DNA from: a virus
Reading direction: 5' to 3' (one strand)
Virus record (IMG/VR): IMGVR_UViG_3300005563_000030
Coordinates: 1-64,000 of that record
DNA: 64,000 nucleotides
The notes beneath the pieces are model-generated. The model was not told the DNA's origin, did no database searches, and saw only the letters and a list, made by a program, of their open reading frames with translations. Made by a program: the position numbers and the translations under genes. The number at the start of each line of letters is the position of its first letter. Within the stretch, counting starts at the first letter, position 1. Shown in pieces: positions 42,456 to 52,800 of the stretch.

Positions 42456-42456
42456 A

Positions 42457-44988
42457 TTACTTGTTATATATTTGACCTCTCGCTACACCATCTAAAAGAG
42501 TAATAGCGTCGTCTAATGATGCTTGTTTTGTTGCCCCTTCCATGAATTGCATTGCGCTTTCTACGGAAGTGAATGGGTTATTATATAATGAGATTGGACC
42601 TGCTTTACCTTTAACAACTACAAATACAGAAGGATCATTATAGTCTTCTGGGTGATATTTCTTTATGTCATATTGTAGCTGATAAGAAGAGCCTGAGGTT
42701 GTACCAATATTCTTAGCTACTCCATTAGTATGTAAAGCAAATCTATATCCTGAAATGTCATGAATATCTTTACCAAATCCAAAAGTTGTGGCTTGCTGTG
42801 GCGATAATGGAACTTTAGCTATTTGAAAATCTTCAGGTTTAGTTCCTGTCTTTATTCTAAATGTCATTGTTGGCTGTTTAGCCATGTTACCACTAGCGTT
42901 GATATAGCTATACCCTACTGATACAGGTTCAATCATACTAGCGTTCAGAGTTTTTTTACCAAGAGGTTCTCCTGCTTCATTATAGTACTCCATAGTACCA
43001 GCATTAGCTGCAACCATTTTGGCTATATTATTCTCTTTGTCATCAGAAATGGTAAGACCGGGAAGATTGAATCTTACTGAACCTTGATTAATAAGACTTG
43101 TTCTTTCAGCTTCTCTATTTGTGAAATAATCCTGCATTTTTTTAGAATCAAACGGTAGCTTGTAGAAATTAGTACCGGGAACTGTCTGACCACCAGATAT
43201 TTCAGCTTGTACTTGATTAAATTTCTCCTCTGCACTAAGTGCTTTTGAAGTTGGATCAAGTGGATTTACTGGTGTTGGTTGATAAGATGTTCCATTAGCT
43301 CTAGCTCTTTGAAGCTCTTTTTGTGCATTTGTATACTTTGTATAAGCATCAAATGTTTGAGGATTAATACCATATTTTTCTCTAACTTGATTATCTACTT
43401 TCTTATAGAAATCATCTACAGCATCAATTTCAGCTCTGTTTTCTTGATACTTACCAATGAAGTTCTTAAATAATGGATCAAGGTAGTCAAAGTTAACTTT
43501 CTCTCCTCTCATCGAAGCTTCCCAAGCATTCTTATAATCTGTAGCCATTTTAATGGCTTGAGGATCATATTTTCCTTGTATGAAGCCATCATCTGTAGCA
43601 TCATTAATGAATGTTTCTGACCAACCCATTTTCCATCCAAGGTCTTTAATGAACTGATTGAATAACTGATCGTTAGCTTTTAAAAGACCAGTTTTTCTTT
43701 CATCAAGAGTTTTCTGTGTGAATGAAACATTTTGTTCAGCATTTGCATTATTCATCAAAGGTAAATTAGCATAAGGAGATTCTTTTCCTGTTCCATTCTT
43801 ACCTTTTCCTTTACCTCTTGGATTATTAGGATCATCTACGACTGTCTTATTACCATAGAAATCCACATCCCATTTAAGACCATCCTTAGCCATATCAATC
43901 TGTTGGTCAACTGCATCTTTCTTTTGTTGATATTCAAACTTAGCTTTCTGCATAGCATAGTTAAGATTGAACATTTTATCAGTAGCCGCTTGCATTGTTG
44001 AAGTTGCTTGAGAGAAGGAGTAGCGAGCTTGTAATCCCTTAAACTTCTCATCCAGATAGAGTTTTTCTCTCATCTGGTCAGCACTGTTTTTTATAGGAGC
44101 CATTAGCTTTGTTACTTCAGCTTCTTTCTCAGAAACTAACTTCTGATAATCTTGCTGATCTTTCAAAGACGTAGCACCTTTAAGCTTAGTTTTATAGTCA
44201 TTGAGTTCACCATTAGCTGCTCCTATTTGCTCATATAATTTAGAATCATAGGCTTTAGTAAGATCACCTAAAGGTACACCTTGGTAGGTATAACGTCCTT
44301 CAATAGCTAATTGTGTTCTTTGTTGAGGAGTAAGCATCATAGCTGCTGTAGCAGCAATACGATCAGGAGAAACGTATTTCTTACCGTCTTTCATGTACAT
44401 TAGTCCTCTATCATTCCACTGAACTTCCATATTAGCTGAGTTAGCTATTGTGCTAAATAGCTTTTCCCAATCTGCTTCATAATCATGGAAAGGTGTAGTA
44501 TTTCCAGCATCACCTGTGGGGTTTGTTCCTACTTGTCCATCATTGAGCCAAGATGAGAACTTACCCATATCATACCACTCATTGGCTGGGTTGTATTCCT
44601 TTGGTTTCTTCTCCTTCAGGTCTTTATAATAGCTCTGTACATAACGTAATTTCTTTGTATTACCTACAGCATTAATAATATTATCATCTCCATAAATCTG
44701 GGAAGAAAGCCCAGAGATTTGGTTCTGAATATTAGGATCAGAATAATCAACACCACCAATGTTATTGATAGTGTTGACTAGGTTATTTAATTTAGTATTT
44801 AGGTAATCTTTATCAGCTCCTTTTACAACATCAAGAGCTGCAATAGAGTCGATACCACTTTGTACTTTCTGTACACCTCTATCAAAATCAAGTTGCTCGT
44901 ATTGCAGTACCTTACCCAGAAGATTTAAGTCCACAGGTTGTGTGTATTCAAGCGGTTTATGTACTGTCGATCTATAACTTATGGGCAT
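42457..44988 (-). CDS. Large helical virion/cargo protein (843 aa)
   Basis: Starts MPISYRSTVHKPLEYTQPVD, then LLGKVLQYEQLDFDRGVQKV, a pattern I associate with conserved large proteins beside the polymerase genes in crAss-like phages (recalled, not searched). It is mostly helical with coiled-coil stretches around residues 260-390 and a beta-rich C-terminal quarter. No catalytic motif is visible. It is adjacent (1 nt) to the giant polymerase-signature gene and has its own promoter, which therefore also serves the giant gene. Likely a cargo or tail-interior protein. Confidence 0.75.
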   Translation of the reverse strand: MPISYRSTVHKPLEYTQPVDLNLLGKVLQYEQLDFDRGVQKVQSGIDSIAALDVVKGADKDYLNTKLNNLVNTINNIGGVDYSDPNIQNQISGLSSQIYGDDNIINAVGNTKKLRYVQSYYKDLKEKKPKEYNPANEWYDMGKFSSWLNDGQVGTNPTGDAGNTTPFHDYEADWEKLFSTIANSANMEVQWNDRGLMYMKDGKKYVSPDRIAATAAMMLTPQQRTQLAIEGRYTYQGVPLGDLTKAYDSKLYEQIGAANGELNDYKTKLKGATSLKDQQDYQKLVSEKEAEVTKLMAPIKNSADQMREKLYLDEKFKGLQARYSFSQATSTMQAATDKMFNLNYAMQKAKFEYQQKKDAVDQQIDMAKDGLKWDVDFYGNKTVVDDPNNPRGKGKGKNGTGKESPYANLPLMNNANAEQNVSFTQKTLDERKTGLLKANDQLFNQFIKDLGWKMGWSETFINDATDDGFIQGKYDPQAIKMATDYKNAWEASMRGEKVNFDYLDPLFKNFIGKYQENRAEIDAVDDFYKKVDNQVREKYGINPQTFDAYTKYTNAQKELQRARANGTSYQPTPVNPLDPTSKALSAEEKFNQVQAEISGGQTVPGTNFYKLPFDSKKMQDYFTNREAERTSLINQGSVRFNLPGLTISDDKENNIAKMVAANAGTMEYYNEAGEPLGKKTLNASMIEPVSVGYSYINASGNMAKQPTMTFRIKTGTKPEDFQIAKVPLSPQQATTFGFGKDIHDISGYRFALHTNGVAKNIGTTSGSSYQLQYDIKKYHPEDYNDPSVFVVVKGKAGPISLYNNPFTSVESAMQFMEGATKQASLDDAITLLDGVARGQIYNK

Positions 44989-45004
44989 AATCTATGTTAT
45001 TTAG

Positions 45005-45038
45005 CAAAGATAGTAATTTTAATTATTCCTTTTACAAA
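45005..45038 (-). promoter_or_regulatory. Promoter before the 843-aa and 3791-aa genes
   Basis: TATCTTTG (45012-45005) on the minus strand matches the -7 box; TTTG (45038-45035) lies 22 nt upstream, slightly longer than the usual 19-20. Expected start about 44998, ten bases before the ATG. The -33 TTTG is itself part of TACCTTTG. Confidence 0.65.
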
Positions 45039-45056
45039 GGTAATTGAAGCTGGTTA

Positions 45057-48000
45057 TTATCGTTCTACCAGCTTAGTTCCATCAAAATAAAGAGTCTTAC
45101 CAGTCTTTCTATTATAATAAGATTTACCTGCTTGTACATTCTGAACACCACCTGCGGCAGTAGTTTTAGCACTACCAACTGTTGTTGGAGTTGTAGGCAT
45201 TCCCAAGGCAGGATTAACACTAAATAAAGGCTGATAACCATTATAGTCTCCGTATTGATCGAAGGCTCTTGAATATTTCATTATAAGGTTACCATTTCTA
45301 TTAAGAGCTCTATTGTCTGCAATAGTCTTATATAAAGCATCAAGTGATGTAAGTTTCTGTTCTTGTTGAGTAGCTTTAGACTGAAGAACTTTATTCTCAA
45401 ATACTTCACGTGCTTGCTGGTCTGCTAAAGAATTCTTATCTCTTACTTGTGTGTTGTAAGTGATTTCATTATTCTTAATCTGAGCATTTTGGTTCTCGTA
45501 GTTACCTAACACTTGATTATTAGCAGCGTACTTCTGAGCAGCCAAGTTAGCAACATTAGCGGCAGCTCCACCGGGATTATTTGCGGACATGTCTTGCACG
45601 CCTTGTACACTTGCATTAAAGTCAGCTTGGTTCTGTTGTAAAGCAGCAGTAGGATCAAGTAACTTGTAACGTAACTGGTTGAACTCCATTGGGTTATATT
45701 TACCCGGTTCACGCTCTAAAGCAGCTAAATATGAGTTAGTTGCAGAAGCAGTATCATACCAGCGTAAAGGCTCATAAAATCCACTTCTTTTTTGTTGTTT
45801 AATATTTATTGGAGTAATGCTGGTATCTAAGTCTTGAGCAACTGGAATATCCTTCGCCGGGGTATCATCAGGCCATGTGATTGTAGGCTTCTTATCAGGA
45901 GCTACAAGACGCATAGTTCTAGGTCCAAGAATACCATCAGGGTATAGTGTTTTTAACTTCTCAAGGTTCTTAGGATCATCTAATACACCAGGTTTGAAAA
46001 GACCTTTATCATCTACAAGTCCCATTTGTCTAGCTTGAGTCATGCCTTTCTGGTGCATACCTTCACCCCACATCTTTCTAATAGCATCAGGGTTATTTTT
46101 TAACTGATAGTCATACAAGGCTGTCTGGAAATCAGCAGCATTATTAATTCCTTCATACTTAAATCCTTTTGCTTTCAGTTCGTCTAAGTAGTTTTGGAAT
46201 GTAAAGTCCTGAGTAGCAGGGAATGCGTCAGAGTGACCAGCAGGAGTTTTCATACCTGTTTTGGACCCTGCATAACCAGCAAGTTGCATGTACTGTGGTT
46301 CTGTTGTATCTACACCATATTGAGCATGATGCCATTTAGCAGCATTACGTGCAAAGTTAGCCATCTGTCTAACATGGGGATCTTTCGAGTGAAGAGCTTC
46401 CTCAGTAGTTTTACCTGTTCTCTTCTTATAAGCAGTAAATTTACCTCTGTTCTCAGGCTTGATATGAATACCTGTTTTAGCTTCAGGAGTATCTTGTCCA
46501 TCTGTAGGAATACCTGTCGCAGCTTTAACCATTTCTTGACGGTTAAATAAACTATCAAATAATTGTTGCTGTGTAGGTAGAGATTTAAAATGATCCATAT
46601 TTAATCTAGTTGAAAGTTCAGCGTATTTGTCTAATGAGTCTCTACTCTTAGCGCCTAATTCTATTTTCTTTGTTATTTTATTTCTTTGGTCTTCGTAGTA
46701 ATCATTAGCGTTAACTAACGCTTCTGCGTGAGACATAGCCTTATTAGTAGGCATACCAGTTGTCTGCTCTACATCCTCAGGACTAAGTTTTAAGATTTTA
46801 GAATTTCTATCCTTTCTTATATTAGATGTATTCTCAAGTACACGATGTACATTAGGAAGAAATACTCCACCCTGTTCATGTGTATTAGCATCATTAGCTA
46901 CTTGTCCAATCTGACCATCATTTGTTTGAAAAGCTTCACCCTTTTCAGCTTCTACATTAGCAAGAGCCTTTCCACCTTCTTGTAAGCCATATGTTTTAGG
47001 CATTCCACCATTTTTCATAACATTTTTATTAGGAATAGTGAAATTAGATGGTCTTATTGATAAGTCTCCTGTTTCTGCAATATCTACATTTTGTGTAGCT
47101 GGATTGTACTTATAATCTCTACTATAACTAGTTCCTCTAGTTGTATTAGTTTGAGTATAACTAGGTGTTACTTGTAATGATGCAAAGCGTCTACCATAGT
47201 TTAACTTTGTAACATCATTCTGTCCTTCTTCAGTACCCCATAGAGGCTGTCTTCCTTGTGATACGTTGTAGTTGTTCACAGCCTGAAGACTTTTTAAATA
47301 ACGATCATAATCATCACCTAAAGTACTCTTTACTTCATCAGGTGTTAAGAAATCATTATACGCTGTACTTTGTACATAATTTTGCGCACCAGTTGTGTCA
47401 CCTTTACGTCTCAAATCAACAAGTCCTTTAAAGTAATCTTGAAATCCTTGTGGGTTTTTTGCTTTGAGTTGAGCGTTCAACTTATCTTTAAAGTATGCTA
47501 ATTGAGCGTTTGCTGAATAATATTGATCTGTTGGGTCTGGAGCTGGCGTGGAGTTAGCAGCTAATTGTCCACCAGTTTGCATTGTTCTATAACCTGCTGC
47601 GGTTCCAGTATTTGGTGTTTCTGAGGAAGATACTCCTGATAACGCACCAGAGTTTAGGAATCCTTGCCACGCACCTTTATTAGGAAAGTAAACGCTTTGT
47701 TGTCCTGAACCTGTTGGATAGGTAGCAGAAAAGTTAGTAGGTTGATTGAGATCCATTGGAGTATACCCATTATCTGGAATAGCTATATCATACCCACTTC
47801 TAAGAGTAGTCATAGGCATTAAATCTACACTACCAATATGTCGAACATCTCTATCACGAAATGTGCCTATTTGTTGAATTATTTTCTCTTTGTTATCCCA
47901 AGGAATGCGCCCTTGACTGTCTTTTACAGAAACAGCATTCAAATATCTATCGCCTTTAACTCCAGTTGTGTGTACATATTTTCCTGTACCTCCACCGTAT

Positions 48001-48434
48001 TGTGTAAATACAGGATTGGCATTAAGTCCATATCCTTCCATGTTTTCATAATACTTTGGAGTGATAGCTTTTAGTTGCTGATCTTTCTCATATTTTCTAT
48101 TATTCACTTCGTTTATCATGCTGGCAACACCTGTAACTCCTTGCATAACTGTATTAAGATTCTGGACAGCAGGGTTAAGGAGAGTTTTGTTAGTATTACC
48201 TAGTAAATCCCAAATATTTTTCTTGTTACCAATAGGAACAATATCGGGGTTATTTGTTGTAGGATCACCTGTTTCATCAGGCTTGAAGTACTGATTACCA
48301 TAAATATCAGTAGCTCCAGTAGCAGTTTGATTAACTACTGAAGGTGTGTTATCATCTGGAATACCCCAATTGTAATTATTGGTTGATCCCCCTAACTGAT
48401 AGGCATAATATTTGGGTTTCTTTCTCTTAGCCAT
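45057..48434 (-). CDS. Large virion protein with QxGG motifs and peptidoglycan-binding-like region (1125 aa)
   Basis: Very basic start (MAKRKKPKYYAYQLGG). Four Q-x-G-G tetrapeptides occur: 13-16, 145-148, 286-289 and 485-488. Residues about 485-545 (KGEAFQTNDGQIG...THEQGGVFLPNVHRVL) and the IHIKPENRGKFTAYKKRTGK segment, ending MANFARNAAKW, resemble regions conserved in crAss-like and other large Bacteroidota phage tail proteins. Around DGILGPRTMRLV is a short peptidoglycan-binding-type motif. The C-terminal part is helical. It is probably a tail or muzzle component that contacts the cell wall. It overlaps the HEYGH gene upstream by 8 nt. Confidence 0.75.
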   Translation of the reverse strand: MAKRKKPKYYAYQLGGSTNNYNWGIPDDNTPSVVNQTATGATDIYGNQYFKPDETGDPTTNNPDIVPIGNKKNIWDLLGNTNKTLLNPAVQNLNTVMQGVTGVASMINEVNNRKYEKDQQLKAITPKYYENMEGYGLNANPVFTQYGGGTGKYVHTTGVKGDRYLNAVSVKDSQGRIPWDNKEKIIQQIGTFRDRDVRHIGSVDLMPMTTLRSGYDIAIPDNGYTPMDLNQPTNFSATYPTGSGQQSVYFPNKGAWQGFLNSGALSGVSSSETPNTGTAAGYRTMQTGGQLAANSTPAPDPTDQYYSANAQLAYFKDKLNAQLKAKNPQGFQDYFKGLVDLRRKGDTTGAQNYVQSTAYNDFLTPDEVKSTLGDDYDRYLKSLQAVNNYNVSQGRQPLWGTEEGQNDVTKLNYGRRFASLQVTPSYTQTNTTRGTSYSRDYKYNPATQNVDIAETGDLSIRPSNFTIPNKNVMKNGGMPKTYGLQEGGKALANVEAEKGEAFQTNDGQIGQVANDANTHEQGGVFLPNVHRVLENTSNIRKDRNSKILKLSPEDVEQTTGMPTNKAMSHAEALVNANDYYEDQRNKITKKIELGAKSRDSLDKYAELSTRLNMDHFKSLPTQQQLFDSLFNRQEMVKAATGIPTDGQDTPEAKTGIHIKPENRGKFTAYKKRTGKTTEEALHSKDPHVRQMANFARNAAKWHHAQYGVDTTEPQYMQLAGYAGSKTGMKTPAGHSDAFPATQDFTFQNYLDELKAKGFKYEGINNAADFQTALYDYQLKNNPDAIRKMWGEGMHQKGMTQARQMGLVDDKGLFKPGVLDDPKNLEKLKTLYPDGILGPRTMRLVAPDKKPTITWPDDTPAKDIPVAQDLDTSITPINIKQQKRSGFYEPLRWYDTASATNSYLAALEREPGKYNPMEFNQLRYKLLDPTAALQQNQADFNASVQGVQDMSANNPGGAAANVANLAAQKYAANNQVLGNYENQNAQIKNNEITYNTQVRDKNSLADQQAREVFENKVLQSKATQQEQKLTSLDALYKTIADNRALNRNGNLIMKYSRAFDQYGDYNGYQPLFSVNPALGMPTTPTTVGSAKTTAAGGVQNVQAGKSYYNRKTGKTLYFDGTKLVER

Positions 48435-49842
48435 ATATCGGTCTATTATTTGTGTTATTGTATGCTACGTGATTCATTAAGTAAATCAGATCTTCATCTG
48501 AATAGTTTTGGAAAAGTCTATTTACAATATTGTCATTTTTGTATAGTTCTTTAGCCTGTTTTAATAATTCAGGAGTAAGCTCTTGTGTTCCCGTGTTAAA
48601 TTTCAAATCTTTAAATAGTCTATATCTCAACGCGTTTAAGTCTGCGCTTGATTCAGACGGTCTTGAGTCATGTTCAACATCTAATTTTTGTTGTTCTGTC
48701 ATACCAGCAGTATTCACCTTACTTAGCTTGTTTCTGGTAAGAAAAGCATTCATTTCATTCTGATTAAGCTCTAAGTTAGGGTTGGTTAAATACTTACCTT
48801 GAGAAGCTCCTATTGTATGTCCATACTCATGTGCTAACACTGAGCGAAGTGGAAACCCAAACTCTTTGGCATCCTTGGAATTTACAACTACACTATAGTT
48901 TGGAGCATCATACATACTTCCTAGTAAGTCATCTGTAAAATGGGTTACTCCCTTTATATTAGCAAGTCTATCGAGTACTGCTTGATGTGGATCAGCATAC
49001 CCTTGTTCAGTGAGCCTTTTGGTGTAATTTGTACTATTTAAATAGTCATTATAGAAAGACTTTACATCATATTCATCCTGTTTTGTTAATGGTGTATCTA
49101 CTTCTCCACCCATTTGCATCTTCTGTTCATATACCTTTCCGCTAAACTTCGCTGTATCTTTTGGTCCATAAAGTACTTGATATTTCTTTCCATCTGTAAT
49201 AGCTACAGGCTGATGGTTATCAAGTCCTCTGAAAGTGTTAGTTCCTTTAGTATTAAATACTGCTGTATTATAATTAGGGTTATTAAGTCCTATTCTCTGT
49301 TGTTCATAGGTCTCAGCATACAAAGTTCCATCTCCACCAAATTGACGAGTTGCTGTGTTTTGAATATCATTAATGTCGGCAGCAGCATTAACACCTATTA
49401 CTTGATATTTTGGAACATGACCACCATACTGCCATATTCTAGGAGCAGTTCTTGTTACTCTACGCCCACTAGGAGCTGGTGTAGGAGCTGGAGTATCGTC
49501 TTCATCATCATCGTTTGATGGTGGTGCGGTATAACTCTTTGCTCTTGGTGCTGCTTCTGGTTCTTGTTCAAACATGGAGTTTAGTAGTTCCATGTCTACT
49601 TGAGGATTAGGGTCTTCTGGTAGATCATTTTCCTGAACAAAAGAGGTAAGGTCAGGTTGTTCAGACTCACTATTATCTTGTTGCTGTCCTGCCACTATCT
49701 CAATAAGATCACTATCAAAAGAAGTAGTATCAAATCCAGCTCCTAATGGTGTACTTTCTTCAGATGGTAAGAAAGCAGAAAAATCCCCTTGTGCAAGAGG
49801 ATCATTTGAGTATGTTGTGCTATTTAGAAAATCGTAAGCCAT
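48427..49842 (-). CDS. Virion protein with HEYGH zinc metallopeptidase domain (471 aa)
   Basis: The C-terminal half contains SVLAHEYGHTIGA (H338, E339, H342), a classic HExxHxxG zincin motif, followed by SESSADLNALRYRL with E397 as likely third zinc ligand. The N-terminal half is low in complexity (acidic DDDEDDTPAPTPAP stretch near 111-125). It bears three Q-x-G-G motifs (138-141, 167-170, 243-246) like the next protein. It could be a tail-tip protease that loosens the envelope, or a protease for virion maturation. It overlaps both neighbours (TAATG on the upstream side). Confidence 0.82.
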   Translation of the reverse strand: MAYDFLNSTTYSNDPLAQGDFSAFLPSEESTPLGAGFDTTSFDSDLIEIVAGQQQDNSESEQPDLTSFVQENDLPEDPNPQVDMELLNSMFEQEPEAAPRAKSYTAPPSNDDDEDDTPAPTPAPSGRRVTRTAPRIWQYGGHVPKYQVIGVNAAADINDIQNTATRQFGGDGTLYAETYEQQRIGLNNPNYNTAVFNTKGTNTFRGLDNHQPVAITDGKKYQVLYGPKDTAKFSGKVYEQKMQMGGEVDTPLTKQDEYDVKSFYNDYLNSTNYTKRLTEQGYADPHQAVLDRLANIKGVTHFTDDLLGSMYDAPNYSVVVNSKDAKEFGFPLRSVLAHEYGHTIGASQGKYLTNPNLELNQNEMNAFLTRNKLSKVNTAGMTEQQKLDVEHDSRPSESSADLNALRYRLFKDLKFNTGTQELTPELLKQAKELYKNDNIVNRLFQNYSDEDLIYLMNHVAYNNTNNRPIYG

Positions 49843-52800
49843 TATCTATATGTTTTCACAGCGTTGTTTTGAAGCCATTTGAAAATCATCTTGTAATTTG
49901 TATGAACATCATTTATTAACATTACCTTGTTCCATTCCCCTCTTATACGCTTCTTATTCAGATCAGGAGTTTGGTAATTAATAGCCATAGGATTTGGAGT
50001 TTTCTCTGTATTTGAGCAGTTATTCAACCAAAGTGGAAGATTATTTGATCTCGAAGCGGCAAGATCATAAAACTGATTGAATCTCCATACGCCATCGCTA
50101 TTTGTAACGCGAATTGTAGTACTCTGAGCATTTGTTCTAGGATAGGTGCTTAGGAAATTGAGATTTTGTTTCGTATTATATTCTAATTCTAATAATCCTG
50201 AACTTTGAGATTGATTCGATACTACAGCCTTGTTAAATGTAACTTGATTATTGTAGAATGAATCGTACTCATTATGGTAACGAATTGCGTCCATAGAGTA
50301 CTCAACAGAGTTTAAGTGACTTTTTGAAGTATCATACTTACTGATTGTCTGAATAGTCCATGGATATACTTTTCCATAAAACACTTGATAAGACTTATTA
50401 GTAAGGTTGTGATCCCACAAACTACCATCACTATTTAATCCTGATGAGAAGTGGTCAATAGAGTCAATATAATAGTTAGGCTTATAAGAATGGAATGAGG
50501 TCCAAGCCTTTGTTAAGAAGCTAAATGATACAGTCCAACTCTTATTACAAAAGTACTTATTATTTGTGAGACTAACAACTTCATCACCTTTCTTAAATAT
50601 CTTCTCTTCAGAATCGTAAGTAACTGCCTTATCTAACAGTTTGTAGTCAAGTTTTGTGATAAGAATTCTACTGAAACGCTTATCAAAAGCCATGGTTATA
50701 CCAATGTTTTTGAAGTTGTTATCTAAATCTTCTGGAAGAATTTGAGGGAAATCTTTAGCTATATGGAAAGGAAGGTTTTCTTTAAACCAATTCTTCATAC
50801 CATATTTAGAGATTTCATCAAGTCCACCACCTGATAAATTAAGTACTTCACCTCTCTTAGCATCCACCCATACGTGACCAAATTCTGTATTTAAAATTGC
50901 TGAGTGTTGTGATCCACCATGACCAAGAGTTGTTTTAGCATATTCCTGTGGTTTTGATGCAAACATTCCACCAGTACCCACCTGAATAGACTGAGTGTTA
51001 GTTGGAATAGTGATATACGCATTAAATACTTGGAATGTATTCTCACATCTTATAAGTACTTTATCATTCTCTATACCATCTAATCCTGTAAGTCTACCAT
51101 TAATTAAAGGTACTGGGAAGAAGTCATTAGGTTTGTATTGCAGCCAATTAGCACCATTTGAGTAAATAATACCATTTGGATGACTTACTCTACATGATCT
51201 ACCCGGTTCAAATGAAGCGGGATAAACTAAGTAAGAATGCTCCTTATTTTGTTTAGAATAGGTGTTATTATAGAAATAGTAGTTTGGTTCTCTTATTTGC
51301 ACATTCTCCTGCTGTAGCCAGAAATCTAAGTCTGATTGAACAGGATAGAATGCTTTGTCTGTAAGATTCTCAGCGTAACGAAAATCAACGTTTACATCAC
51401 TTTCTACCAAGAAATTAGGAATACCATAGCTATACAAGTAGATATATCCATTTTGATAGAAGAATTTACTAGTAGCACCATCACGAATACTCTTAGGACG
51501 ACCTAAGAAGTTTCCTATACCTTCAGGTGTTACAAGACTTAATACATCACCAATACTATCAAACTCAGAAGCAATACCTGTTGTACTATTATAGTAGTGA
51601 CGAGGTACACCTAAGTTTGGAAATGCTGAGAAGTCAAAGTCTGTACCATTACCCATCTCAAAGGTATCAGCTAAGAAGTAAGGAACTTTTATTTTAAGAG
51701 CAAAACGATTTATGAATGTATCACCACCAAATACTGTCTTACATACACTATTTGAAGCGGTCATATTAAATACTTGTGATCCTGTAGAAATCCAGTCAAT
51801 ATTATATACATTACCATACTGATCTGGTCTATAGTTCTTAAGAGAAGCATAATAAGATGAGATGTTCTTAATAACATGCTTATCTAAAGTTTTACCTACA
51901 GCACCATCTTCAAACGTAAAGCGACTATTATCCTGAACACCAGAGAATGACCCAGCATTAGGAAAGTCTGTTCCCGCATAACGCAGATATAGAGAGTCTT
52001 CTCTATGCCAGTTATTCACCTTAGTATTCACAAATTGTGTAGGATCACTATCAGAAACCTCAGGAACTAAGCTATTCTCTCCTTTTAAGTATCTCCAAGA
52101 GTTAATTGATCTTATCTTATTACCGCTATTAGGTACTGGTTTATAGCTATTATATTTACCTACTGAGTTGTATTGAATACACCAATCTCTATAAGGAGTA
52201 AGAGATTTAATAAGATCAAGCACAATACCCGATTCATATAATACTGTAGATAAAAATCCAGATATTAGGTTAGCCAGCAATATTGGTAATAATGGTAGTA
52301 ACAAGGGCTTTCTAGTGGCTAAATACACTGGGTTACTCCAGTCTTTATCTCTACCACCAACAGTACGTGTTGTTACCTCTGTAGCAGCATTAATTGATGC
52401 CGCTTTCTGTGGATTAATAATAGTGTTAAGTACTGATTCTGGAACAATAGCCGAACCTGTACCTGTCTGATAAGGCAGGAATGGACCAAATATACCAGAT
52501 GCGATACCCATACCAGAAACAACAGAACCTTTAACTGTGTATTCAGTTATTTCTTTCTCTTCTGTTTTAGTAAGAGCTGCAACGATTCCCAAACCGAAAG
52601 CAATAGTATAAGAAGTATTAGATAGAAACTTTTGCTTTGCTTGTCTCTTTGATACTGTAAAATACCCTTCAGAAGTTCCATATTCAGCGGTTTCAAGCTT
52701 TAATTTAGTTCCAACAAATGGCTCAGAAAAGTGTGTATCTGGGCTATGGAATGTATATCTTTTTGAGAATATGAACGGAAGGTCAGAGCCTTTTTCAGTA

